The notes under the pieces were generated by a model. The model saw nothing but the letters and a program-made list of their open reading frames with translations, was not told the DNA's origin and ran no database searches. The translations under genes and the position numbers were made by a program. 64,000 nucleotides of DNA from Phoenix dactylifera. Lineage: Eukaryota; Streptophyta; Magnoliopsida; Arecales; Arecaceae. Shown here one piece after another: positions 47,467 to 58,612 of this stretch. The stretch's first letter is position 1. Every line of letters begins with the position of its first letter. Location of the stretch: positions 23,252,899 through 23,316,898 of the forward strand of contig NC_052394.1 in assembly GCF_009389715.1 (NCBI RefSeq), in the 5' to 3' direction.

Positions 47467-48099
47467 CACTGGCTAGGGTTGCCTGAAGAGAGGAGGTGGA
47501 AAGAAGAGCAAGCCTAGAGGTCAACTTATCTAGTAAGGAAGAGTATATCTAGAAAGACATAGAACAGGCAAAGAAGCTCTTTAGAATTTAGATAGTATGT
47601 TAACTATATCTGAAACCTTGATTATTGAATTATAGACTTGGGGTTCTCCATTGCTGCAGGTTCTTACTTTTGTTTGGTTCAAGATGCAGCAAAAATATCC
47701 TCTCTCTAAAAACTCATTTCCTCTAGAGATAGTTCCTATGTTTAGATCTTATTCACAACCCTCCGATCATGTTATCAATATGAACAAGTTGTGAAATTCT
47801 TACCACTAAATTATATTATGGTCGCTAGTGTTATGATGACAAATTTTACCTCATTTTTTTTCAAAAAAATCTTCACAAGTTTCTCCTCTTGGAAAGTTTG
47901 TTTCCAAAGGAGAGGCTTTTGATGGTCTGCTTACTCATACCACGTAGCTTAATTTGCTAGTGTGCATCGATCTGATTATTAGACTATTGTTGCATATAGA
48001 CTAAAAACTAATGAGTGGCGTGGTTTAAGTTTTACCGTTCATACATGAGAACATATGTGTCATCGTTGTTAGGTCAGCAGACCAGCCTAGTTTTATGCT
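47467..48099. other. Upstream region of the first C2H2 gene
   Basis: It must contain the promoter and 5' UTR of the minus-strand gene. No clear TATA box is identified and no other gene is seen. Confidence 0.35.
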
Positions 48100-48562
48100 C
48101 CCTTGAACAGGAGATGGCAATGATCAGATAATGATGAACACCCGGACCGGAAGCTGCCCGCCCGGATGACAAGATCTGATGTCAAAGAGGGGGCCCATTT
48201 CTCGCAGTTCTAAACAATCAATGACCAAAGAAAGAGATGATAAAGGACCAACGACGATCTATGAGGATAAGGAGGAGGAGTAGGAGGAGCTTTCATTGAA
48301 GTAGAGGCAGAATCGAATGATGACGATACAGAGAATGAGACAAAGCCTAAAGGGGAGAGCACTTAGACATTTCACTTTGAATACGGGGAAGTCCGCAGGG
48401 AGGAATTCCTCCGGGCGTATCGTTCAGGAACAAAGACTTCGCCAAATTCTTTTGAGTCCCGGCCCGGTTTTTCCCCACTAACCAATTACGTTACGACCAC
48501 AGAACAAACTTGGTTGACGAACATGGTTTAAAACGTCAGGGGCATTCCTTGATCCAAGATAT

Positions 48563-48775
48563 TCACCTGTGATGAAATCCGAGTTCCTCCAATGCGCGGA
48601 GCAAAAAATAGCGATTGACCGAATCAAATGCTTTTTGGATGTCTATCTTGGTACTACACATCTTCGGCTGCTTGGAATCCTGGTTGAACTTTCTCATGAG
48701 TTCGTGGGACAGGAGAATATTGTCAACAATGCCACGCCCCTTAATAAACGCGGCCATAGTGATCCGGGAGTCCCG
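48563..48775 (-). mobile_element. LINE reverse transcriptase fragment
   Basis: The minus strand reads AAFIKGRGIVDNILLSHELM then KIDIQKAFDSVNRYFLLRAL, the finger/palm part of a plant L1 reverse transcriptase (usual pattern AF..GR.I.DNILL..E and K.D..KAFD.V). Only about 70 codons are present. It abuts the rRNA piece at 48781 directly. Confidence 0.8.
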
Positions 48776-48780
48776 TGTGG

Positions 48781-48829
48781 AAGGGCTCTCGCTCAACGGA
48801 TCAAAGGTACGCCGGGGATAACAGGCTGA
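48781..48829 (+). rRNA. Fragment of mitochondrial 26S rRNA (rrn26)
   Basis: GCTCAACGGATCAAAGGTAC followed by GCCGGGGATAACAGGCTGA matches the highly conserved large-subunit rRNA peptidyl-transferase region, and the form AAAGGTACGCCGGGG is that of plant mitochondria rather than nuclear 25S or chloroplast 23S. Homology stops after CTGA, where the true rRNA would continue with GACTCCC-type sequence. It is a non-functional scrap. Confidence 0.75.
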
Positions 48830-49149
48830 CCTCGTACGAGAACTTGTATAGAGAAGGATTTCCCGCGGCGCAGCAGTTCTTCCATACCAACTGGCATTCT
48901 GAAAAATCCATGAATCGGCAAAGATCGTCGTTGAGAATGGAACAAAAATCATTTCAAATCATTCCCGCGGCAGCCCCAGTGACAGGGTAGCGCTCTTTTT
49001 TTGCCTTCTAGACGACCCTTTCCTCAATTCCATGAAATTTGTGTCTACATTGGATTAATTAGAAAACCACGTAAACCATACAGCTGATTGATTAACTTTT
49101 TCTAAGTTTAGAACACATCAGTCCATTTGTTACAATTATTGGGGGCTTA

Positions 49150-49396
49150 TATAACTCTTCAAAATTTATGTTTTCTTAATACATCTTTGTATTTATACTA
49201 TAATAGGTATTTCATACAACTTTCTCAGGAAAGTAAATGTCCAACCAAACATAAGCCACTCTGGGTTGTGCCACTTTCTTATGGTCAACCAAACATACTA
49301 AAATTATTTTTTCAGACATCATATTAATTCTCAAGAATCATCTTTTCAAAAAAAATATTTCAGTGAGAAAACAATTTTCCCACAAACCAAACAAAT
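49150..49396 (+). mobile_element. MITE, family copy B (truncated)
   Basis: It shares ATTTCATACAACTTTCTCAG, GTCCAACCAAACATAAGCCA and TGGTCAACCAAACATAC with copy A (complement), and the same blocks in eroded form with copy C. It ends CACAAACCAAACAAA like copy C. The left half is missing. Confidence 0.65.
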
Positions 49397-49400
49397 TCTT

Positions 49401-50171
49401 CAATGAACCGTGCAAGTTTAAACAGATGGTGTGCGTATGTATACTGGCCCAAATCATGCAGCTCACACCATCTAGTTGCAGGCCTGGCCCATATACCACC
49501 CCATTATATGATCATCGTCATCATACGGCTAAATGGGCAGCACCCACAAACAACAAAACATAGCACAAAGAGGAAGAGAAAAAGACTCATAAAACAAGAA
49601 AGAGGAAATGTGGGAAGATTTAAGAACATACCAGAGAATTGCCGACGCTAACAAATATTTGTCAAGGATATGAGAAGGCGATCGAGCTGACAAAAATGCT
49701 GTAGAGGAGGGGGAGGTAGACGTCCACTGTGACTTGTTACCTCCATATTAAAAATAAACAACCAAGCCGATAACCAGCATCACTCCTATATTTATAGATG
49801 TGTGTTTGTGTGTGTGTGTGAGAGAGAGAGAGACAGTGAGAGCGAAGGTATTGAATCGACTCTTCCTGTTTCTTTCAACTCTCCAGGTTTCCCGACGACG
49901 ACCTTTCTTGTCTACTTTCACTCTACGTCCGGGAGGCGTCATTGTTGATGTCATCGTCCGGAAGACGAAGAGGGTGGTTTTTTGGCTATATCTGTCATAG
50001 AGGCCAGTCTTCCATTCTCATCTGGATGACAGAAACTAGCGAGTTTTCTTCCCCTTGACCGCGGAGAAGACGGTAGCTCAAATCGGACGGGGTCACAGCG
50101 AATGAACCGATGCCGTGTGCTGACCTTTAATTCAACGGCCGCCAGAATAGAGTGCTCCTTTCTCATTTATA
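49401..50171. other. Spacer with GC-richer middle, no gene recognised
   Basis: About 49840-50160 is richer in GC and has short open frames on both strands, including a basic minus-strand frame, but none matches a family. A (GT)/(GA) microsatellite is present at 49798-49836. Confidence 0.3.
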
Positions 50172-50602
50172 CCTCATTTGGAAGAGAAAGAGAGAAAGTT
50201 TGGTCTTGGGAAAAAGAAAAAAAAAACGTCTAGTTTTCAAGTGAGAAAAAAAATAGCATTCTTATTGGAATGAGATTATCATATTTATTTGAAATAAATA
50301 TAGAGACATGGAAAAGCTACTTTTCCACAACAGTTGGAAATTTGGGTTTTTGATTCAAAAATACCTCTAAGCCATCAAAATTTATGGATAACATCTTTTT
50401 TTTTATTATGAATATAATAAGTATTTCATATAACTTTTTTAGAAAATTAGATGTTCAACCAAATATAAGTCATACTGGAAATTGCTATTTTCTCATGATC
50501 AATCAAAAATACCAAAACTATTTTTTAGATATTATATTTTTAAAGATCATTTTTTTTAGAAAAAAATATTTCAATAAAAAAATTGCAAACCAAACAAGTC
50601 TT
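50172..50602 (+). mobile_element. MITE, family copy C
   Basis: The copy starts near CTCATTTGGAAGAGAAAG and ends GCAAACCAAACAAGTC, matching the ends of copy A read in the other direction. Its internal GTATTTCATATAACTTTTTT and GATGTTCAACCAAATATAAG blocks match copy B. It is the most AT-shifted and so probably the oldest copy. Confidence 0.65.
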
Positions 50603-51070
50603 AAAAATTTTTCTTCTTTATTCTATTTGCTCCGCTTATAACCTAGAGGTTCTATTCTTTTGTAATATTTCGATCGCTCTTGGGTGGCACATTTTTCAGC
50701 CTCCCTTTTACCTTAAAAAAAAATGACATTGTAAAAACTCAACAGTGTGCTTTTTGGTGTTGATGTCAAAAAGAAGAAGGGCAAAAAAAAAAAAAAATGG
50801 TCAGATTGTTGGGTTGGTCGTCCTCTTTTGCAAGCATCTCTCATTGTATCTCGGTTTGGTGCGCTTTATGATATGCATCACCAGTCAAGAGGCAACACAT
50901 GTACAGATATATACACATATGGAGTATATATATATTTTTTGTTTGTTCATACAAATGTAAATTAATAGAAAACATTTCCATGTAACCAAATTTTGTTTTG
51001 AGATTTGAGTGACTAAAGATTTGGAAATTTTGGTATCTTTGCCATGGTGATGATGCTCTTGCTAAGCGCA
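50603..51070. other. Spacer
   Basis: AT-rich with poly-A (50787-50800) and TATATA tracts. No gene seen. Confidence 0.4.
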
Positions 51071-51280
51071 TGAAATGATGCAAATTAAGAAGCTTGAAGT
51101 AGCTTCAACTTTCAACTCTAGAACAAGTGTTTATACTTTATGAAATGATGCAAATTATGAAGCTTGAAGTAGCTTCAACTATCAACTCTAGAACAAGTGT
51201 TTATACTTTATGAAATGATGCAAATTATGAAGCTTGAAGTAGCTTCAACTTTCAACTCTACAACAAGTGTTTATACTTCA
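51071..51280 (+). repeat. Tandem repeat, exactly three 70-bp units
   Basis: TGAAATGATGCAAATTA starts at 51071, 51141 and 51211. The units differ at only a few positions (AAGAAG/ATGAAG, TTTCAAC/TATCAAC, AGAACAAG/ACAACAAG), so the expansion is recent. Each unit contains a short palindrome-like AAGCTTGAAGTAGCTTCAA. Confidence 0.95.
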
Positions 51281-51609
51281 TCATGTACATAGAGAAATTG
51301 GCTACATCTACGATCACAACCACCAAACATTATTAAAACCATTTGGAGTTGCTTACGTGGATATTCATTTGTCGACAACTCTTATTTAGGGCCATCTCTG
51401 TTTCCAAATATTTCTTATATTTTCTTATGACATTCCTCCATGCCACAATAAGTCTTTCTCGACTTTTCTGACTCTTGCAATAGAAACTAAATTACCCCTC
51501 GGTTCTAAAGCCTTGTCAAATCTTTATACTACATATATGCACCATCTCAATTGATCCTCTATCATTTTGATACTCAATTTGTGCAATTATTATAGCTCTT
51601 TTAATACAT
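51281..51609. other. Spacer
   Basis: No gene or element seen. Confidence 0.4.
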
Positions 51610-52070
51610 TATGTGGGGACCCATGTAGGCATATAATTAGTCTCACATTAGCTATATACCAAGCATATATTGGATACTTATACAAGATCAAAGAGCCTGC
51701 ATAACATTTTCTGACTAGTCTTTTTGGTGAGATCCTGGATTATTTCAAATAGTATCAAAGTGGACCCAACTCATGGCTTATGTGGATTAGAGGACTGCAG
51801 CGTGGGTCTATTTAGGTTGACCACGAGCTGATTGTAGTATTTGTAATTAATTTGTGATGCTTATAATTAGATATGAATGAATTTGGATCTTTAGCCTCAA
51901 GAGAATGCTAGAATTTAAATAGGAGGGAGTACATGAGAATCTATGGAGACATCGGTTTAATCTCATATTAACTATGTAGTAGATAGATCATAGACACTTA
52001 TAGAAGACTAAGAAATCTAAATAAGTACACTTTCTAGCTAGTTTTTTTGAATGGGCCTGTGGTTGTTATA
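51610..52070 (+). mobile_element. Short LTR-type fossil (TRIM-like) with two diverged direct repeats
   Basis: Two similar blocks about 100 bp long lie at about 51630-51735 and 51955-52060 in the same direction, both with AGTCTCACATTAGCTAT/AATCTCATATTAACTAT, then GATACTTATACAAGA/GACACTTATAGAAGA and CTGACTAGTCTTTTTG/CTAGCTAGTTTTTTTG. After the first block comes GTATCAAAGTGG, like a primer-binding site for initiator tRNA-Met. The short core has no coding sequence. This suits a TRIM element, old and broken. Confidence 0.5.
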
Positions 52071-53205
52071 CATTCAATATTCTCTCTCTATCCTTCGATC
52101 TAGTTCTACTATACATTCATATTGGTATTCTTATTTTCTCTACAGTAAACTTGTTTTTTAGATACCTACCTTTGAGCCATAAAAAATTATGAGCCTTATT
52201 GTTGTCTTAGAAAATTTCAGATCACGGTAAGTTTCAATACATAATACCTCAAGATCATATCATCATTCATCTAGCCATTTTATTCTTAAATGTACATCGA
52301 GAATAGGCTCAAAGAAATTTATAGGTAGTTGTAGAAAAGATTGAGAAACTATCTTAGCCAAATAAATCACCTATGAACATATATCCCAGGCTGCGGGGAA
52401 GATTTATTTTCTTGAGAGAAACATGTGATTCTCTCTCAGAATACCATAGTATGCTTTAACATATAATTAGAGGGTCTTTTCTTTGTGGATACTGACTTTA
52501 TAAATTTTAAACAACAAATACAAAATCGCTCAATTAAAATTTGAGAATCAACAGCAAAACTTGAATGGAAAATGTTGTTAAGGCCTTTAGCAAGGGGGGA
52601 CCAGAATCCTATGATAAGTATGAGAACTTCTGAGATCCAGAGGCAGGACTTTTTTTTTTTTTTTTGTAGTCTGCTTTTACTAAAAGGATGGAGGTTTCCA
52701 TAAGAAACCTTAAAAAAAATTTAAAGCTTTTAATGAGAATGTTCTAATTTGTATGTTTGCTTGAAGTCTGGGAGGCCTAAGGAGGTTAGCATACATTGAT
52801 TACTGAGGGAACCCATTGTCTTCTTTAATCCAAAACGTAGGAGACTGGTTGTTGGCTGCAATACAGGGACTGAATGAGGAAAGGTCTAAAACGCCAGGAA
52901 TAGATGACCTGTTTAGTAGTAGGTTTTCTGATCTCCAAGTAGCCAACCACTTGATCTTTGCAAATCCATCTTTCACTCAAGAGATGGAAATGTTAAATTC
53001 CTACACTTTCCAACCAGCAGTGATGTACTTCCCTGCACAAGCAGCAATTCTATCCCCAAGTTGAAACAAAATTTAAGATGCCCCTCACATATAAGACTTG
53101 GTATAACTGAAGTATGCCATTACTTTTATCCAACAAATATTGAACAATGCTTCTTATTTTAATTTAAATCATCTATATAGCATCAATGCATATTTGCATG
53201 AGAGA
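52071..53205. other. Intergenic
   Basis: AT-rich. A plus-strand frame at about 52816-53064 stays open for 82 codons without an ATG start or a known motif. No gene is supported. Confidence 0.35.
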
Positions 53206-53283
53206 GGAGAGAGAGAGAGAAGGGGGGGTGGGGGGTGGGAAGAGAAGGAGAGGGAGGGAGGGAGGGAGAGAGAGAGGGACAGG
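53206..53283 (+). repeat. Purine-only tract (GA/GGGA)n
   Basis: About 78 bases are almost purely A and G, with GAGAGA flanks, a G-run core (GGGGGGGTGGGGGG) and AGGGAGGGAGGGAG units. Such tracts can form triplex or G-quadruplex structures. Confidence 0.85.
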
Positions 53284-55450
53284 AGAATCTACTACATACT
53301 ATAAATCGAACAGATATAATAATCCAGTTGTATGTTGTCCAAAACCACTAATAAACAATTACGGATATGATCAGCGTATTTGATTTCATTTATTCTTCAC
53401 TCTTCAGACACTATTAAAAATTTCCAGCTTACATATATATGACGATCCGCAGCACCTCCAAAGCTCCTTGAGACAACCGAACCCCTCTTCACACATCGCC
53501 AGGCACAAATCCTCATTCCCTTTTACTAAATTTTATAACCTTCACCCCCACAAACGACACTCCTCTACCCATGTGCTCTCTCTTGTCACTGCCTGAACAC
53601 TCATATGTACTTCCTTGGATCTCCACTGCCCAACAACCAAGCACAACTAAGACAATACAATGCCAATCCCCTCCTTGTAATGATCCTTTTACACAGATCA
53701 GGGCCCAATCGACCACCATGTTTTGGTCTTTTATCGCTCGTCTCTTACACCAATATGGCAACGAACGCCTACGAAACCTTCTCTGAAATGCTACATCACT
53801 AGATCATTCACAGTTTCCCAGTTAACCCTTCAGGAGGACAGCAAGTATGAGTCATCCTCTTAAATTCCTTTGCAGCCCATTTAAGAGAAAGTTGACGCTT
53901 CATTTGTCACACTTGGCATTTTAGCTATATATATAGATGTACTGAAAGATCGCCAGGTATCGTGCATGTATTCTAGCCCTAGCCTTTTTTTTGGCATGGG
54001 TAAGGTAGGTCTGAATCAGGGGTTTAGGTTTAGGGTCTACAGAAATATAAATACGGGGGTATCCAGTGGGTGATACGTGCAGATAAAGAAACCAAAGGAG
54101 CGTAAAAAGCGGTTGGGGTCATTCCTTGGAGTTTTATAAATGAGTTATGTGTTAATACTATAATGAGATGATTCTGTGAGGCTGGTGGGATTTTTCGGGC
54201 GATGTGGACGTTGAGAAGGGGGAAAACAGAAAGACCAACAGGTAGATTTAAGCTCGGAGAGGAAGGGAGGGAGGGAGGGACGAAAGAGAGAGAGAGAGAG
54301 ATCTGACCCATGCTGAATGCTTAAAAGGGAATCCATGTACTAATTCACCAGGTCTTATATATCTTAAGAGCAAACTCACATGCATGCAGTTCAGTTCTAC
54401 TGCTGGAATGTGTCAGTCAGTTAGTGTAGTAGGCTGGGAAATGAGAAAAAGACAACCTCTCCACTCCCTTAGGCACTTCAAGTCAAGTCAGTCTCCTTCA
54501 TAAGTCTCTCTCTCGCCCCCTCCAACCCCCCTCCCCACACAAGAATCGATCTCTCTCACTGCACTTAGGGTTGAGAATTTTTGGTATGGAAGGTTGCAAT
54601 AAATTCACTTACCATAAGACATCGATGAATTTCCTCGTCTGTGTGGTGAGGTCAAGACATTCACAGGCACATTTAATAACCTACTCACCATGTTCAGCTA
54701 ATGAAAAAATCTGATAACTTCTTTTCAATAGAACACCGACTAGAAGCGGATATGATTATCAGGCCTTGGCTAATTGGTATTCTTTTTTTTCCACTCAAGA
54801 AACATGATTATAAATCATTAGCCCTCAACCCAAAAAAGCAGCAGCTGTGTCACTCAGGTTAATGAGAATAGAGGAAAGAGCTGTTTAAAGTTATATTTGT
54901 AATGAAATGAAATCTTTGACATGCTGGAGAACAACAAAGTATCATTCTAGAAAGACCATTTTTTGGTAAACATCTAGAAAGACCATTTCATTTCAAGCAT
55001 TATATGTCAGAGTTTTCCAAGAATAAGTTTGCTCTATGTATGATGATTAAATGTTAGACTGATCTAATGCAGAGAATGAAAGGACAAATAAACCATCAGC
55101 ATATTACTGTTACGTGTAAGAGTTCATGCAAAACTGGATGTCTTTCTCAAAAAAATGCAAAGTAGATGTCACCATGGTGATAATTAGATGTTGCGAACAG
55201 CTGTACGTTGTGCCATCCAGACAATCTCAAAAGAGGCTGCTTGTTCATAAACTTGAAATTTCATTCTGATATATGGTACCATCAGCGTTATTCTTACAAT
55301 ATTTGAGCACAGATAAATTTAAAGATGCAATCGTTCAATCTGAAGATGACAAAGCCTTTGGCCAAAAGTTGAGAGGAAGAAGAAAGGAAAAGGAGAATAG
55401 AAACTAATTAAGGGTACAGACAGATACAGAAACACGATGGATTTGCAATT
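53284..55450. other. Intergenic and downstream region of the second C2H2 gene
   Basis: No gene recognised. A GGGAGGGAGGGAGG plus (GA)n tract lies at about 54264-54301. TCTAGAAAGACCATTT is duplicated about 24 bp apart near 54950-54985. Confidence 0.35.
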
Positions 55451-56290
55451 CTATTTATCCTTCGGAAGATGTCCGAGCCTAAGTTCAAGATCAAATTCTT
55501 CATCAGGGCAAGGACAAAGTTTGAGAAACTCGGAGTGGAGTTTTTGTTGGCCGTCTGGAGCAACTCCTTTCAAGAAAGAACATGGATCAGTCCGCTGTCT
55601 CTTGCTACTAATGCTCTCCTCCTCATCGTTGCCTGGATTTCTTGAAAACCGAAAGCCTACTTCCCTGAGCTTCAGATTCTCTCTTCCAAGTTTCGATTCT
55701 GGCAAAGTTAGCTGTCGAGCGGTCGTTGGATCTTTGAGGAATTGAGTCGCAGTGAAGAGGGATTTCATTGGATTCTCTTGAACAATGGTCGAAGAATAGG
55801 GAGGAGAAACCAAGGAGTTTTGGCTATTCTCTCTGGTGGATGCTGCTGAAACCCTGGGAGAGACAACTGATGCTATAGCATCACAATTAGGGTTAGGGTT
55901 GCCGTTGCATGCCGGAGAGCCAACCAGCTGGTCCGGATACCATGTGCCTAATGGTGTGCAGGGACTGTGGTGATGATGCTGATGATTGCCATGGCTTTCA
56001 CCGGTGGGACTTGAAGATTGTTTAAGCCTCGCCCTGTCCCTCCGGTGCACGTTCATGTGACCACCAAGTGCTTGGGCTGATCGGAACTCCCGTCGACAAA
56101 AGCTGCATGAATAGGATCTTGGAGGCCAGACACAACCACCCAAGTGGCCTGCAAAGTCCTCCGCAAAGGCCTGTTCTTCCCATGACTCACTGTACAAAGA
56201 GCTGGTGGAAATTTTGTAGATTGAGGAGCCAAAAATGGGTCTCTCAACCGATTTCCTTCGAGTGCACATCCAATTCCTTTTTCGCTCCAT
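55451..56290 (-). CDS. One-finger QALGGH C2H2 zinc finger with EAR motif (SUPERMAN/RBE/ZFP10-like)
   Basis: This single-exon gene has 279 residues. Of two ATGs, 56302 and 56290, the second has the better context (GCCATGG) and gives MERKRNWMC, a typical family start. The finger [20 protein letters not shown] then [15 protein letters not shown] uses Cys62, Cys65, His78 and His82, and is nearly identical to SUPERMAN. A His/Pro-rich stretch follows, then a basic SSKRQR segment (possible nuclear localisation signal), and the C-terminus carries [10 protein letters not shown], an EAR repression motif. It should act in the nucleus as a repressor in floral or lateral-organ development, by analogy with SUPERMAN and RABBIT EARS. 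A (GA)n run at about 56612-56631 lies in its upstream region. Confidence 0.9.
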   Translation of the reverse strand: MERKRNWMCTRRKSVERPIFGSSIYKISTSSLYSESWEEQAFAEDFAGHLGGCVWPPRSYSCSFCRREFRSAQALGGHMNVHRRDRARLKQSSSPTGESHGNHQHHHHSPCTPLGTWYPDQLVGSPACNGNPNPNCDAIASVVSPRVSAASTRENSQNSLVSPPYSSTIVQENPMKSLFTATQFLKDPTTARQLTLPESKLGRENLKLREVGFRFSRNPGNDEEESISSKRQRTDPCSFLKGVAPDGQQKLHSEFLKLCPCPDEEFDLELRLGHLPKDK

Positions 56291-58587
56291 GGCGCTGTGC
56301 ATGGATGAAGAAAAAGGAACCAAGGGAGAGAGAGAGACTTGAGCTTGGAAGAAGTTAGATGTTTGCTGTTGGGAAATAGTTCAAGGAAAGGTGGATATGG
56401 ATGGGGAGGAAAGCATCTCTATCCTAGAGCCATAGATGGGTACGGGAGAATCTGGAGGGTAGGAAAAAGCTTAGCTGAAAAAGTCTTCTCAAGGTAGTTG
56501 GAGTGGTAGGGTTCTTGTATTTTTGGCTGGAGCGAAGGCATACCTAGTTTGAACTACGGTTCACTTTTGTACTATTAATATACAGTTTTGCTCTGATAGC
56601 ATATTGAAAAAAGAGAGAGAGAGAGAGAGAAAAGAATTGTATTTTTTGTTGTCAGTCATAATATATAGGAGCAGCCTTTATATAGAGACTAGGAGGCAGA
56701 CGAAGTTTGGACTAAATTTGGCACAAGCAATCACAAATTCATCAAGGTAAAATTTGATAAGGCCGATTAAGTTTGGCATAATCAATCAATGGACCTAATC
56801 AATTATATGATTTTAAGATTGAAATCGCAAGAAAGTTTATGTTTCCATGAGAAACAAATTGATTTGTTTTAGTACCGGGTGTCTAACATCTTATTATGGG
56901 TAGCTTTAAACACTAAAGCAGGGATTTACAGCCACATTTTCATAACCACGATGGTTGGTTGCTATGGCCCCAATGATCGAACAGCTGAAACAAGGGCCTA
57001 CTTCTAACTACCTAATTGTCACTCTCACAGCTGTTCCTCTTGGACCATTCTTTCTTCAGAAAAGGTTCTCCTTGCACATTACCTTGAGTCTAGTTTTACC
57101 AGGTCATTTCAGATTGATACCCAGTCCACGGCATGCCAATTCTAAAATCATCAGTGTTAGCAAGTGCTGATGACTCAAAATGCAGCCATTAAATGGCAAA
57201 TTATTTATAGTTTATTACTTTGTTCTCATACTTATAATCGGTAAATATTTGAGTACAATCTCGACAATTTCCGGCGGGATGAACAAGCCAGTACTCAGGG
57301 ATTAATTATATGCAGAATTCCACTGAAATAATGTAATACTGCTGTCCTTCCTTCGGCGACGTCTCATTTGTTTTATATAAACGTCCAATCATTCTCTGTA
57401 TTAAAACGACATACATGCAATAAACTAATGAGTAACTTGTGCCACTCAACCTTCATTTATGGGGTTTGTTTTGTTCTCGTAATCTAAATGAGAAGAATGA
57501 TTTAGTCATCTTCGAGGCTGTGTCATTACATTGGGTCAATTGAACCAATTAAATAACCTTGCATTTGTTGTAGTGGTTGTATCTTGTGACCCTTGTCTTC
57601 CCCTTCCTCACTGACTTTTTGAATTTTTTAGCTGTTCACTTAAGTGATTTCGGAAACAACCGTTGATCAAATAGCCATTGTTGATAGTAACAATAAGTAA
57701 TTAAATTATCATAATTACTCACTGTATATCTCAAATAAAAAAAAAAGAATTACTCACTGTACATTGTGGTGATGGAACCGAAGCTTGTGTCTCCTTGGAA
57801 TCTCCAATTAATTAAAAAATGAACAACAGAATATCTGCCATGGCTCCTCAATTAAGGTGCAAGATAGGATGGAGTGAATACTTTGCATCTCAGTTGTGCA
57901 CCCAGCCCTTATCGATTCCAGAGAATTAGAAAAATTACAAGGGCCAAACACTCCCATAAAAGATCAACTTCCACTTCAATGAAGGCCAGCTCCTTGTTCT
58001 TCATGACTAAATATACCAGTTAAATTATCCTCTACTCATAGATTCTATCTAACATGTATTCATTCTCCACTTGTTTTGCGCGAAAGAAGGAAGAAAAGAC
58101 CCTTCTCCTCAAATTTAATCTCCTGATTTCCCTACAAAGAAACATTGATAATGATGAAGGGGACGTGAGACATCAAATGTTACAACTGGTGGCGTGGATA
58201 TGAGAGTAGAGTCGGAAAATATTTGGGCTGAGACATGAAACTGAAACACTGGATGATATATAATGATTGTTTAATAGAATTAGCATAAGAACCAAAAGAT
58301 TCACTATCCCATGTGTACTGAATTCAAAAACATGCCCCTTGAATTCAACCTTTCTTTGTGGGCCTTAAGCGGCAGTATTTTCCATACTTCCCTTAATATT
58401 TTAACTGACCCCTTGGACCCGTATTTAGATATCCTTCGTACTCTGCAACAATCTCAATGAATAACATCCTTCAAAAGGTAGGTTGTATCCACTTTTAGAT
58501 TGTTCGCTTTGAGAGTAGTAGGTAGTGTTGCAGTCCCACCCTTTAAAATAAAAGAGGAAGACTCACACACTCACACAAACACATATG
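56291..58587. other. Upstream region of the second C2H2 gene and intergenic sequence
   Basis: Pyrimidine- and purine-rich tracts near 56300-56640 probably belong to the 5' UTR and promoter. The rest is AT-rich with no recognised gene. Confidence 0.35.
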
Positions 58588-58612
58588 CAGAGAGAGAGAG
58601 AGAGAGAGAGAT
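58588..58612 (+). repeat. (AG)n microsatellite
   Basis: About twelve AG units in a short open frame without known product. Confidence 0.9.

Larger units (their letters stand above)
48100..49000. other. Mitochondrial-like insert (NUMT candidate)
   Basis: This roughly 900-bp stretch is distinctly richer in GC than its surroundings. It contains a 49-bp piece matching the plant mitochondrial 26S rRNA core and next to it a LINE-type reverse transcriptase piece on the minus strand. Plant mitochondrial genomes are mosaics that include nuclear retroelement pieces, so the simplest reading is a nuclear copy of mitochondrial DNA. The other parts are not recognised, and the outer limits are estimated from base composition. 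Confidence 0.5.

Noticed and set aside
52816-53064. 82-codon plus-strand frame beginning near a TTG
   Set aside because: No ATG start, no known motif and no gene-like composition.
53186-53383. Frame rich in Arg, Glu and Gly
   Set aside because: It is the translation of the purine-only tract.
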